Assembly: GCA_010365115.1 (NCBI GenBank)
Contig: JAAFGX010000023.1
Location: forward strand, 26,975 to 90,974
DNA from: Paludibacter sp.
GTDB taxonomy: Bacteria > Bacteroidota > Bacteroidia > Bacteroidales > Paludibacteraceae
Length of the DNA: 64,000 nt
Reading direction: 5' to 3'
Under the pieces are notes generated by a model. That model did no database searches. It was not told where the DNA came from and saw only the letters and a program-made list of their open reading frames with translations. Of this stretch, positions 23,602 to 32,780 are shown piece by piece; within the stretch, counting starts at the first letter, position 1, and each line of letters opens with the position of its first letter. A program made the translations under genes and the position numbers.

Positions 23602-25149
23602 TTATTTCGGTTGCATAACTACAAGCGGAAGCAGCATTTCTTCCAATGAAATTCCACCGTGCTGAAAAGTGCTTTTATAATAGCTCACATAATGATTGTA
23701 ATTATTAGGATAGGCAAAAAAACTATCATTATTTGCAAAAATGTAGGCTGAACTTACATTTGGACTTGGCAATCCAACCTTTGCAGGTTGTAATATTTCA
23801 AATACTTCTTTTTTGTTGTAACTCAGATTTTTGCCCACTTTATAACGCAAATTTACATTCGTGTTTCTATCGCCAATTACTTTAATGGCATTATTCACCT
23901 GAATGGTGCCGTGATCGGTTGTGAAAACCACTTTGTAACCACGTTGCGCAATCGCCTTGAAAAGTTCGTAAGTTGGTGAGTGCTTAAACCACGAAAGCGT
24001 TAATGAACGATATGCATTCGCATCGTTTGCCAATTCTCGCATCATTTTAGATTCGGTACGGGCATGCGACAACATGTCGATAAAATTTAACACGCACACA
24101 TTCAGTTGATTATTATCAATGCGTGGCAATTGGTCAATCAACCGTTCGCACGAATTGGAATCATTTATTTTGTGATATGAAAAAGTATAATTTTTCCGAT
24201 AGCGGGTAAACATTGTTTGCAACAAATCTTTTTCATTCATATTCTTACCTTCTTCGTCCTCTTCTTCCACCCACAAATCGGGGAACATTTGTTGTATTTG
24301 TAAAGGAAGCAATCCCGAGAAAATAGAATTTCGTGCATATTGAGTGGCAGTAGGTAAGATGCTGCAATACAATTCTTCTTCGTTGAACTGATAAAACTCA
24401 CTAAGTAATTCGCGAATTACTTTCCATTGATCGTAACGGAAATTGTCAACTACAATAAAAAAAACTTTTTCTCCATTATCGAGCAACGGAAAAACCTTTG
24501 TTTTGAATAAATCGGGACTAATCAACGGACGTTTATCAGGATGCGCAAACCAATCTTCATAGTTTTTACGAATAAATTTTGTAAACGTATTGTTGGCATC
24601 CGTTTTTTGCATCTGAAGCATTTCATCCATCCCATTGTCGGTTTCAGCCAATTCCAATTCCCAGTAAACCAGCTTTTTATACACTTCCACCCAATCTTCA
24701 TAAGTTAAGGAATCGTTTATTTGCATCCCTATTCTGCCAAATTGCGATTGATATGTTGAAGTAGTATGCTCAGTTACAATTTCCTTTTGATGAATATTCT
24801 TTTTCAATGTCAATAAAATCTGGCTCGGATTTACAGGTTTTGTCAAATAATCGGCTATTTTTCTGCCAATAGCCATATTCATGATATTCTCCTCCTCGCT
24901 TTTGGTAATCATCACCAGTGGAACGTTCGCATCAATATCTTTTATTAGTCCCAATGTTTCAAGTCCACTCAAACCGGGCATGTTTTCATCCAGAAAAATA
25001 ATATCAAAACTTTCTTTCTGACATAATTCTACTGCATCCTTTCCATTTGTAGCGGTTACTACTTCGTACCCTTTTTCTTCTAAAAATAATATGTACGGGC
25101 GCAACAAATCAATTTCATCATCGGCCCAAAGTATTCGGTCTTTTTTCAT
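23602..25149 (-). CDS. porX: PorX-type response regulator with PglZ phosphatase domain
   Basis: 515 residues. The receiver domain (1-120) has the acidic pair Asp10-Asp11, phospho-acceptor Asp54 (IIFLDENMPG), the Thr of VMITKSEEE and a conserved Lys in LTKPVNP. A helical linker leads to a PglZ/alkaline-phosphatase-like domain (about 205-515: FFIVVDNFRYDQW, PTATQYARNS, LNFIDMLSHAR, VVFTTDHGT) with its zinc ligands. PorX is the response regulator of type IX secretion in Porphyromonas and Flavobacterium relatives, and its phosphatase acts on oligonucleotides. The adjoining upstream gene is porW. The cognate kinase PorY is not in the window. Confidence 0.94.
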   Translation of the reverse strand: MKKDRILWADDEIDLLRPYILFLEEKGYEVVTATNGKDAVELCQKESFDIIFLDENMPGLSGLETLGLIKDIDANVPLVMITKSEEENIMNMAIGRKIADYLTKPVNPSQILLTLKKNIHQKEIVTEHTTSTYQSQFGRIGMQINDSLTYEDWVEVYKKLVYWELELAETDNGMDEMLQMQKTDANNTFTKFIRKNYEDWFAHPDKRPLISPDLFKTKVFPLLDNGEKVFFIVVDNFRYDQWKVIRELLSEFYQFNEEELYCSILPTATQYARNSIFSGLLPLQIQQMFPDLWVEEEDEEGKNMNEKDLLQTMFTRYRKNYTFSYHKINDSNSCERLIDQLPRIDNNQLNVCVLNFIDMLSHARTESKMMRELANDANAYRSLTLSWFKHSPTYELFKAIAQRGYKVVFTTDHGTIQVNNAIKVIGDRNTNVNLRYKVGKNLSYNKKEVFEILQPAKVGLPSPNVSSAYIFANNDSFFAYPNNYNHYVSYYKSTFQHGGISLEEMLLPLVVMQPK

Positions 25150-25156
25150 AATCAGT

Positions 25157-25184
25157 AGCCCCCTAAATCCCCCATGGGGGACTT
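25157..25184. repeat. C/G-rich palindromic repeat, left member of a pair
   Basis: GCCCCCTAAATCCCCCATGG followed by GGGACTT, just upstream of the porX start. It faces the copy at 25235-25266. Confidence 0.8.
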
Positions 25185-25234
25185 TTCTTTAGTATTTATT
25201 TTTATTATTATTAACATCTTTAGTTATGTATTTT

Positions 25235-25266
25235 AGCCCTTGAAGTCTCCTTTTGGGGAGGTTGTT
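25235..25266. repeat. C/G-rich palindromic repeat, right member of a pair
   Basis: CCTTGAAGTCTCCTTTTGGG then GAGGTTG. It is inverted relative to 25157-25184 and lies 8 bases after the porW stop, so the pair fills the porW-porX gap. Confidence 0.75.
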
Positions 25267-25273
25267 GTGGCTT

Positions 25274-28200
25274 TTATTTCAAGTAATATTCTTGCATGAA
25301 TTCAAAATATGTACTCAATGCATTTTTTTGCATCACTGTATTCAGATTTTTCTGCGAGCCAAGTAAGTTTCTGTAAACAGATCCTTTCAGCCCTTCGAAT
25401 AACGCTTTTTCTTTTACCATTCTCAACAAATACGACTTTCCAATCTGTGCATCAGTTAAACTTCCAATAATGATAATTTGCTGTTTTTCAAAAGTTTCTA
25501 AGGTAACTTTCAGATTCATAACAGCGTAATTCAGTGCATTATAGGCATCAATTGCCGCTTTGGTTTTTTCATAATCGAAAGTTCCGGAAACTATATAAAT
25601 AGCCACAAAATGAGGTTCGTTTGCACGATAAGCAAATAAATTCTTAAACAATGGCACATCATCAACTTTCGGCTGAACAGGAACAACCGCAGGAACTGGT
25701 TGTGTTTTTTGTACTTCTTGATTTGTGTTCTCACTTGTTTTTTTAGCTGATTCGGCTGCAACTTTCTGAACAGGTTTTTCAGCCAATACTTCCGCTGGCT
25801 TCTCAACCTGTTTAGTACTTGTTTTATCTATCGCCTTTTCAGGTTTAACTTCTACTGCTGTTGTTGGAACATTCTTGGGTTTATTTTCTTTTACAATTGG
25901 AACAACTTCTTGTTTTTTAATCGGTTTATTTGTTGCAACTTGCTGACTAGGTTTTACACTGTTTTGTTTTTCCTGAAATGCTAAATACTCATCCATGCTA
26001 AAAACCGTTCGCAGCAATGCGTAATTATCTTCCGATATAATTACTTCTCTATTTACCAAATCAGTTGTCAGTTTTTTCAACATTTCATCCGAACCAATAG
26101 AATTCAGATACCATTGAGCTTCATCGTACGATTCGAAGTTGGTAACAGACACAGCACTCCGAATACTATCCAATTTATTGATAACCAAATCAAAATCTTT
26201 AATCATAAACCGGGTAAAATTGAACGAAGCTAGATTATACAACAATTTGTTCAGCTTGTCAGCAGGAGCTGAACTAATCAACATTAATCTGTGTTTCGAT
26301 AGTTTTTCAGTTGAGAATTGCTGCGGACTGATTTCGTTTATTTCCGTTTTAACAGTTTCTTCTCTACGAGTTAATAACGTTCCGCTGGAAGTGCCTGTTT
26401 TTGCTTCCTGACCTTGTTTTATTAACGCTAAAATGTCTTTTGACATTGCACTCACATCGCTTTCAGGATAAAGAGTTACCAAACTATCCAATGCAGCTCT
26501 GAATTTTTCAGGTGATTCTTTCTTGCCTATGCTCAGTGCATTTAAGAACAAAAACTTAGGCATAAGAGTTGACAAAGGATAATTCTTTTGTATATATTCC
26601 ACATGGTTAAAAACCGTTAGAAAATCACTTTTGTTATAAGCTATATACGTTAAATTGTAAATAGAGTCCTGCTCGCTGAGCATTTTTTCAAATCTTTCGA
26701 TATAATCGGGTTGCGACAGAATTTTATAATACTTTGAATTAGGGAATTCATTTATCAGTTTGGTTCGATATAAATTTGCATCTGATTCGTTATTAAGCTT
26801 TGTTTGAATCATATATAAATTGAAGTAGGCATCCGGCACAAGCTCATTGTCGCCAAACCTACGAATGAATTCATTAAATGTACTAATTGCCATCGGAAAA
26901 TCTTCAATTTTATCTTTGTAAATCTGACCCATTGAAAACAGTGCAGTAGCAATCTCAGCGTTCGATTTTTTTATCTGAGACGGAGTAACCGGTATTTGTC
27001 TTAAATAAAATTCCGGTTTTTTATTATCCGGAACAACCTCTATTTGTTGGGTTGCAGCTGTAGAATCATTTACCGCCGGAGTGTTCATTGGTGTGGAGAT
27101 TTCATCTGTAAAAAGCGAGGCCGTCTTATTTGTTCGTCTCCAGTTATCTTCAAGCTTACGTCTTCCCCATTTTTTCACAAATTCAGCTTGCCCGGAGCGC
27201 ATCAAATCCGGATTGTAGAAATACCAGCCGCCCATACCACCGGGGTTCATACCTACAGGTGGCATGTTTGCAAAATCCTCATCCCCAGGATTGTTCTTAA
27301 TTTCTTTTTCTTTTAATGCTTTTTCTTCGGCCAATTTTTCATCCGCAAAAATTTTATCGATTATTTTGTTCACCACTTCAATTCTTTTACTTTCGGGCAA
27401 CGCAGCAAGAAGTTGCAAACTATCCTGTAATAACACAATATCATTTTGAGCAACTAATTCACCTAACATTTCTGCAAGTCGGGTCACGCGAGCATAATCA
27501 TCATGTTCGTTCGATAGAATTTTTGAAGCTTCATCGTAGCAAGGTTGTGCCTTTACATAATTCTTTTTGATATAATACAAATCGCCGAGCGTAATAAGAG
27601 TCATGGCTTTATCTATGCCATTGCGCGTGCTTTTTTCTGTTGAAAGTTTGTAGTTATCAATTGCCTTTAAAGTGTCTGAATTTTGTAAATAGCTGTTTCC
27701 AAGAGCAAAATAGATCTGATCCAGGTATTCTTTGTTGTTTTGATTTTTCAGCATCTGTTTCAACTCTTTCCGAACATTGGTCACATTTCTATTATCCAGT
27801 TGCGTTCTGTTTATTCGGGCATTAAAATCCATTTCGAAAGTCGGATTCATTTTAATTACTTTCGAATACGCATTATAAGCAGCCTTGTCATCATTCATTT
27901 TATGATAAAGCTGTGCCGATAAATAGGTAAAGCGTTGTTTCATAGCTTTATCATTTTCTTTAGATAAAGCCAGTTCCAAAAATGGAATTGCATCTTTGTA
28001 CTGACGTTTTTTAAGAAGCAAATCGGCATTTACCGACGCAAAAAGTCCGATATTCGAACGCTTTAAATCATCTTGCACAATCTTTGATAATACTTGTTCA
28101 GCTTCATAAATCCAACCCATTTCGGCATAAGCACGTACCATCCACAACTGGCATTTTGCAATCATATCCTTATCTTCGGAATAATGACGGGCAATATATG

Positions 28201-28696
28201 AAAATGTGCCAACCGAGCCTAAAAAGTCACCTTTATGAAATTCAGCTTTTCCTAACTGCAACCAAACATCCTTGAGCGCCGGATTAAATTCTTCTTGATT
28301 ATAAAAAAGTTTGTATTCGGGTAAGTTTGATTTTTTTAGGTTTCGTTCAGGTTTGATTTTTATCGAGTGAAGTTTTATTGCTTTTCTGCATTTCTCAATC
28401 GTTCTATCCATTTCAGTGGTAGCCGCATTTGCATTTTTATGTCGGCTAATCGGAAACATGGGAATAATGGAAGAATAATCTTCTTCATTGGCTTTCAAGA
28501 TGTTTCTTAACCCTTCATTATAACTTGTTGTTCCATTAAAAAATACATTGAAACGAGTATTTACGTCTTGATACGCTCTTGTTGCCCACGTATTTTTTTT
28601 CGTAGAACAGCCACCAACAATGAATATCAGCGATAGAATCGTAATTGAATAAAACAATCGGTTTTTCAAGCGAGTTTGGTTTGAAAAAGTGAGCAT
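25274..28696 (-). CDS. porW: PorW/SprE-type TPR lipoprotein of type IX secretion
   Basis: 1140 residues. The lipobox IFIVGGC puts the acylated Cys at residue 30, followed by STKKNTWATRAYQDVNTRFN, typical of PorW/SprE. TPR repeats run to about residue 760 (for example GKAEFHKGDFLGSVGTFSYIARHY and GNSYLQNSDTLKAIDNYKLS). A Lys/Pro/Val-rich low-complexity stretch covers about 930-1030, and a compact C-terminal domain (FVAIYIVSGTFDYEKTKAAI onward) closes it. PorW links the outer-membrane translocon to the PorKN ring and is needed for type IX export and gliding in relatives. It precedes porX on the minus strand. An in-frame start downstream of residue 1 is possible, but all begin before the lipobox. 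Confidence 0.9.
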   Translation of the reverse strand: MLTFSNQTRLKNRLFYSITILSLIFIVGGCSTKKNTWATRAYQDVNTRFNVFFNGTTSYNEGLRNILKANEEDYSSIIPMFPISRHKNANAATTEMDRTIEKCRKAIKLHSIKIKPERNLKKSNLPEYKLFYNQEEFNPALKDVWLQLGKAEFHKGDFLGSVGTFSYIARHYSEDKDMIAKCQLWMVRAYAEMGWIYEAEQVLSKIVQDDLKRSNIGLFASVNADLLLKKRQYKDAIPFLELALSKENDKAMKQRFTYLSAQLYHKMNDDKAAYNAYSKVIKMNPTFEMDFNARINRTQLDNRNVTNVRKELKQMLKNQNNKEYLDQIYFALGNSYLQNSDTLKAIDNYKLSTEKSTRNGIDKAMTLITLGDLYYIKKNYVKAQPCYDEASKILSNEHDDYARVTRLAEMLGELVAQNDIVLLQDSLQLLAALPESKRIEVVNKIIDKIFADEKLAEEKALKEKEIKNNPGDEDFANMPPVGMNPGGMGGWYFYNPDLMRSGQAEFVKKWGRRKLEDNWRRTNKTASLFTDEISTPMNTPAVNDSTAATQQIEVVPDNKKPEFYLRQIPVTPSQIKKSNAEIATALFSMGQIYKDKIEDFPMAISTFNEFIRRFGDNELVPDAYFNLYMIQTKLNNESDANLYRTKLINEFPNSKYYKILSQPDYIERFEKMLSEQDSIYNLTYIAYNKSDFLTVFNHVEYIQKNYPLSTLMPKFLFLNALSIGKKESPEKFRAALDSLVTLYPESDVSAMSKDILALIKQGQEAKTGTSSGTLLTRREETVKTEINEISPQQFSTEKLSKHRLMLISSAPADKLNKLLYNLASFNFTRFMIKDFDLVINKLDSIRSAVSVTNFESYDEAQWYLNSIGSDEMLKKLTTDLVNREVIISEDNYALLRTVFSMDEYLAFQEKQNSVKPSQQVATNKPIKKQEVVPIVKENKPKNVPTTAVEVKPEKAIDKTSTKQVEKPAEVLAEKPVQKVAAESAKKTSENTNQEVQKTQPVPAVVPVQPKVDDVPLFKNLFAYRANEPHFVAIYIVSGTFDYEKTKAAIDAYNALNYAVMNLKVTLETFEKQQIIIIGSLTDAQIGKSYLLRMVKEKALFEGLKGSVYRNLLGSQKNLNTVMQKNALSTYFEFMQEYYLK

Positions 28697-28914
28697 ATAA
28701 TGCAGATGTGTGTTATATTTTTTTTTAATAGAAAATCATTTTAAATGGATTTTTAGAACAATCCATAAAAAAGTACAAGTACTGATGAATTAAAACTTTA
28801 AAAAGCGCATTCTATTGTATTTTAACTCACAAAAATACGCAATTTTGAGCATTAATGGCTAACTTTGTATCGAAAATTACGTTGTATTAAGAAATTATTT
28901 ATAAGTATATTTAT

Positions 28915-29310
28915 ATGTTTGCACTATTGTTATCGTTGGTAGTACTGGGTTTGATTTTACTGATTATCACACACTTTCAACGCAAAAATAAAACCGAAGA
29001 AATTGAAATAAATATCCAAACCAATGATGAATGTTGTGGAGCACATGAGGTTTGCGAGCAGGACAGCTTGTTGAATTCCGATAATAAAATTGCCTATTTC
29101 GACGACGAAGAGCTGGATGCATTAGCCAATATTCCACCATCGGAGTTTACACCCGAGCAAATCATACAACTATCCGAAGTATTTTTCACTTTAAAGGAAA
29201 GTGATGTTGCCGGTTGGTTGAGAAGTTTACAACTTCGTCGGATCCAATTGCCTGTTGAACTTCGCGAGCAAGCGTTATTGATTGTAAGTGAGAGAAGAAC
29301 TGCGGTATAG
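28915..29310 (+). CDS. Small single-span membrane protein with a Cys/His motif
   Basis: 131 residues. Residues 2-20 (FALLLSLVVLGLILLIITH) form one membrane helix. Residues about 40-50 carry CCGAHEVCEQD, three Cys and one His that could bind a metal. The C-terminal half is helical (DDEELDALANIPPSEFTPEQ, then LSEVFFTLKESDVAGWLRSLQLRRI). I recall similar proteins as conserved hypotheticals in Bacteroidales but know no function. It is divergent from porW, with a TAACTTTG box at 28860-28867 about 48 bases before the ATG. Confidence 0.72.
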   Translation: MFALLLSLVVLGLILLIITHFQRKNKTEEIEINIQTNDECCGAHEVCEQDSLLNSDNKIAYFDDEELDALANIPPSEFTPEQIIQLSEVFFTLKESDVAGWLRSLQLRRIQLPVELREQALLIVSERRTAV

Positions 29311-29430
29311 TTGGTAGTAGGTAGTAGGTAGTTAGTAGTTGGTAGTAGGTAGTTAGTAGTTGGTAGTAGGTAGTTAGTAGTTGGTAGTTAGTAGTTAGTA
29401 GTTGGTAGTAGGTAGTTAGTAGTTGGTAGT
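29307..29430. repeat. TAGTTGGTAGTAGG minisatellite
   Basis: About five units of a 21-base motif TTGGTAGTAGGTAGTTAGTA after the small membrane protein gene. Units are adjacent, with no unique spacers, so it is not a CRISPR array. Similar TAGTTTATAG motifs recur at 33874 and 62053. Confidence 0.85.
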
Positions 29431-29448
29431 AACGTTTGATTTTAATTT

Positions 29449-30327
29449 TTATTCGACATACGTTTTTTCAAATTGCTTTTTCAAAAAGAAAATTCCAAAA
29501 ACTCCTATTGCTGCGCTTGCAATTCCAAGCCAAACTGTATTTCCAGTTCCAATTAAATCTATATCAGGCAATTGATATCCGTTATTTTTGAAATAATAAA
29601 AAATTACCGCCAACACATTATTTGTAAAATGTGCCAAAACAGGCAGCCACAAATTTCCACTCCAAAGCAACAAATATCCCAAAAAAGCACCCATAAGCAA
29701 GCGTGGGAGGAAACCATAGAATTGCAAATGAATGGCACTAAACACAAAAGCAGCAACCCAAATTGCAAATACCGCACCTTTCCAATCCTGAAGAATTCGT
29801 TGAAATGCACCTCTGAATATTAATTCTTCGCCAAAAGCAGGCAAGATGGCAATAAGCAATATGTTTAACAACAAACCTTGTATTGTATGAACATTGAGCA
29901 ATTGCTGTGTAATTATCATTGCTTGCTCTTCGGAAGTTTTCATCCAATTCTCAATTTCTTCGAGGCCTTTAGGCAAAATTAATTGTTGGTTCAAGTCACC
30001 CAGTAAATTTATAGCAGGAATGATTAACACCATAAATATTAAAACATAAACAACTTCAAGACCAGCTGTTTTTTTATCGAGTTGCAAATACTTTAATGGC
30101 TTATTGCTCCATAAATAAGCAAGAAAAAGCGGAGGTAAAATAAATGCCCCAATTGCCTGGACAAATTGCAGGGTTTTGATAGTATTAACATCTGTTAAGT
30201 CGCGGTTTGTAAATACTGTCCAAAGCAGCATCCCGAACGTGGCAAAAAAAATACTTGTACCAACAAGTAAAAGCACACGAGAAATGGTACCACTTTCGGA
30301 TAATATCCCTTTAAATTTATTCATCAT
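29449..30327 (-). CDS. CPBP family intramembrane metalloprotease
   Basis: 292 residues with about eight membrane helices. The protease signature is complete: GEELIFRG (Glu-Glu and Arg) in the fifth or sixth helix, FSAIHLQFYGF with the first His and HFTNN with the second His. CPBP enzymes are Rce1/CAAX-like glutamate proteases found in bacteriocin immunity, stress and signalling; the target here is unknown. It lies in the inner membrane. It follows a terminator that closes the RRM gene upstream, so it is probably transcribed alone. Confidence 0.9.
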   Translation of the reverse strand: MMNKFKGILSESGTISRVLLLVGTSIFFATFGMLLWTVFTNRDLTDVNTIKTLQFVQAIGAFILPPLFLAYLWSNKPLKYLQLDKKTAGLEVVYVLIFMVLIIPAINLLGDLNQQLILPKGLEEIENWMKTSEEQAMIITQQLLNVHTIQGLLLNILLIAILPAFGEELIFRGAFQRILQDWKGAVFAIWVAAFVFSAIHLQFYGFLPRLLMGAFLGYLLLWSGNLWLPVLAHFTNNVLAVIFYYFKNNGYQLPDIDLIGTGNTVWLGIASAAIGVFGIFFLKKQFEKTYVE

Positions 30328-30365
30328 AAACGATATTTCTCTAATAAAACGTTAAAATAATTATA

Positions 30366-30402
30366 TCAAAAAACTTCTGTCACCTTTCGATAACAGAAGT
30401 TT
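30366..30402 (-). terminator. Terminator after the RRM protein gene
   Basis: AAACTTCTGT pairs with ACAGAAGTTT around a CACCTTTCGATA loop. On the minus strand the stem is followed by a run of T (30366-30371). Confidence 0.85.
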
Positions 30403-30429
30403 CTTTTGTGAGTGCTTAAAATGTGAATT

Positions 30430-30675
30430 TTAAGCTTTTGGTCGAGCTTCTTTAACGACCATTGAACGACCATCAAATTCTGCACCGTTTAATTCTTCAA
30501 TAACTTTTGTAGCAGCAGAGTCATCTGCCATTTCAACAAAAGCAAATCCTTTGGATTTTCCGGTCTCACGATCTTTAATAATTTTGCAAGATTCTACTTG
30601 ACCATACTCTTCAATAACCCCTTGAAGGTCATTTTCGCGAACTTTGTAACTTAAGTTACCTACGTAAATGTTCAT
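30430..30675 (-). CDS. RRM-type RNA-binding protein
   Basis: 81 residues from the ATG at 30675; a longer frame to 30720 adds only an implausible hydrophobic stretch. One RRM: RNP2 is NIYVGNLSYK (about 2-11) and RNP1 is KGFAFVEM (about 41-48), with the usual GAEFDGRSMVVKEARPKA ending. These stand-alone RRM proteins are abundant in Bacteroidetes and are thought to act as global RNA chaperones or regulators in a phylum lacking Hfq in most members. It is monocistronic, with a clear terminator. Confidence 0.95.
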   Translation of the reverse strand: MNIYVGNLSYKVRENDLQGVIEEYGQVESCKIIKDRETGKSKGFAFVEMADDSAATKVIEELNGAEFDGRSMVVKEARPKA

Positions 30676-30877
30676 AAAATAAAAAATTAAATAATTGATT
30701 TTCAAGAACAGCATAAACAAACGAGGTTAAAACAATTCTGCTCTTGATTAGACAAATTGAAAATAACCATACGAAAAATACACTTTCTTTTCGACACAAA
30801 GAAAAACATTTATTTTGTAATATACAACAAATTTGGTAAATATATTTGAAATATAGTGAACAATTACCTGTTTATGT

Positions 30878-32125
30878 TTATTTTCTCGTAAGCCCGTTTC
30901 CTTTTATAATCCATTTATACGAACACAATTCTTCCAAAGCCATTGGGCCCCGTGCATGTAATTTTTGAGTGCTAATCCCAATTTCGGCTCCCAATCCAAA
31001 TTGAGCTCCATCTGTAAAAGCCGTAGAAACGTTGGTATAAACGCATGCAGCATCAATTACCTTGTCGAAATAACGAATATTCTGTTCGTTTTCACTCACT
31101 ATACATTCACTGTGTTTCGAACTGTATTTAGAAATATGATCTACAGCATCTTTAATTGAAGCAACCGTTTTAACCGACATTTTATAATCCAAAAATTCAA
31201 TTCCGTAGCTTTCATCGGTTGCTTTGTGCAACAATTTTTTAGGATATTTTCCGTTAAGAAAAGTATATGCTTTAACATCAACATAAATAATTACATTCTT
31301 GTCTGCCAGTTTTTCGCAAAGCACAGGTAAATCGGCGAGTCGTTTTTCATTTATCACCAAACAATCCAACGCATTGCAAACGCTTACCCTGCGGGTTTTG
31401 GCGTTGTAAACGATGTCTTTTCCAATTTCAACATCGCCAAATTCATCAAAATAAGTATGGCAAATGCCGGCACCTGTTTCAATTACCGGAATGCGTGAAT
31501 TGTCGCGTACAAAGTCAATTAACCCTTTTCCGCCTCGAGGAATAATCACATCTACCGTTCCAACAGCATTCATCAATTCCGCAGTTGCTTCACGACCGGC
31601 AGGTAGCAACGTCACTATATTTTTATCCAATCCAAATTTTTCTAATACCGACTGAATTACCTTTACAATAGCCGAATTGGAATGATGTGCATCAGTACCA
31701 CCTTTGAGTACACAGGCATTGCCCGATTTCAAACAAAGTGAAAATACATCGAAACTAACGTTTGGGCGGGCTTCGTAAATAATTCCCACCACGCCAAAAG
31801 GAACAGTAATCTTTGATATTTTCATACCGTTTGGTCGCTCAGTTTCACTCAACGTTTTCCCTAATGGCGAAGGCAAAGTTGCAACATTACGAATATCGGC
31901 CGCAATTCCTTCAATGCGTTCTTTGCTCAACAAAAGCCTGTCGTACATTGGATTTGATTTATCCATTGCCGCCAAATCTTTTGCATTTTCGGATATAATT
32001 GTATCAGCATGTGCTACGGTTTCATCGGCAAGTGCTAGTAAAACATGATTAATCGTTTCGTCATTCACCAGATTGAGCGAACGTGAAGCAAGTATTGTGA
32101 ACTGTTTCCAATCAGATTGTATCAT
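30878..32125 (-). CDS. proA: Gamma-glutamyl phosphate reductase
   Basis: 415 residues, normal length. ALDH-fold enzyme with the catalytic Cys in [16 protein letters not shown], the cofactor segment [18 protein letters not shown] and [17 protein letters not shown]. It reduces gamma-glutamyl phosphate to glutamate semialdehyde, the second step of proline synthesis. It is downstream of proB on the same strand, with a small unknown gene in between, so the three are probably one transcript. The start at 32125 ([13 protein letters not shown]) fits the family. Confidence 0.95.
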   Translation of the reverse strand: MIQSDWKQFTILASRSLNLVNDETINHVLLALADETVAHADTIISENAKDLAAMDKSNPMYDRLLLSKERIEGIAADIRNVATLPSPLGKTLSETERPNGMKISKITVPFGVVGIIYEARPNVSFDVFSLCLKSGNACVLKGGTDAHHSNSAIVKVIQSVLEKFGLDKNIVTLLPAGREATAELMNAVGTVDVIIPRGGKGLIDFVRDNSRIPVIETGAGICHTYFDEFGDVEIGKDIVYNAKTRRVSVCNALDCLVINEKRLADLPVLCEKLADKNVIIYVDVKAYTFLNGKYPKKLLHKATDESYGIEFLDYKMSVKTVASIKDAVDHISKYSSKHSECIVSENEQNIRYFDKVIDAACVYTNVSTAFTDGAQFGLGAEIGISTQKLHARGPMALEELCSYKWIIKGNGLTRK

Positions 32126-32182
32126 ATTGTGATTTATTTTCCTTTAATGGTATTACTTACATACCTTTGAGTATGTTTTATT

Positions 32183-32725
32183 TTATTCAGTTTGCTTTTT
32201 ATTTCTTTTTATACGGAGAAGGTTCATATTATATTTGATATATTCATCTTCATTCATTTGTAATCCCGGATTTGGAATCAGTTGTACATCTTTATATCTA
32301 CTACCTCCATTGCCTTCATAAACAAAACGCATAAATCGGTATTGTTGTTTTTCGCTTTTAAAGATACTTTTTCGTTGAACTATTATTTTTTGAAAAATAT
32401 AATCTGTTGAATTATACGTAAATCCAAATCCCAAAAGCATTTCTGGAAAATATGTTTTAAATCTTTTTTCATGCCTTGCAACAAATACTACTCGGGAATG
32501 AAAGGACTCTTCTTCAATACCATTAAGCACCAGTCCACCTGTCACCTGATCAAAACGACTCAATTGAACCCAACCGTAAATAGTATCAGATTGAATATTA
32601 ATTATATAGCCAGGTGCATCAATAGCAAAACAATCAATCGTTTTTAATGATATAAGAACAAATATAACGAGTATAATTAGCCGTTTGCAACATTTCAATT
32701 GCTTCCATGAACTATTTTTAATCAT
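32183..32725 (-). CDS. Exported protein of unknown function between proB and proA
   Basis: 180 residues. Residues about 13-35 are a hydrophobic signal or anchor segment (CKRLIILVIFVLISLKTIDCFA). The mature part begins IDAPGYIINIQSDTIYGWVQ, a pattern typical of a Bacteroidetes beta-rich exported family I cannot name. There is no membrane segment beyond the signal. The end is basic (LLRIKRNKKQTE). It sits between proB and proA, with gaps of 55 and 57 bases; nothing suggests a role in proline synthesis. Confidence 0.7.
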   Translation of the reverse strand: MIKNSSWKQLKCCKRLIILVIFVLISLKTIDCFAIDAPGYIINIQSDTIYGWVQLSRFDQVTGGLVLNGIEEESFHSRVVFVARHEKRFKTYFPEMLLGFGFTYNSTDYIFQKIIVQRKSIFKSEKQQYRFMRFVYEGNGGSRYKDVQLIPNPGLQMNEDEYIKYNMNLLRIKRNKKQTE

Positions 32726-32780
32726 AATTTATTGAATTGATTATAAATGCATTTTAACGTAAGAAAGCTTTAAACCAACA

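Noticed and set aside
25274..28696. Frameshift or fusion in the 1140-residue porW
   Set aside because: The Lys/Pro-rich stretch looks odd, but the frame is continuous and the ordering lipobox, TPRs, linker and C-terminal domain matches the family.
29307..29430. Repeat array considered as a CRISPR
   Set aside because: Units are adjacent and degenerate, with no spacers of constant length, and no cas genes are nearby.
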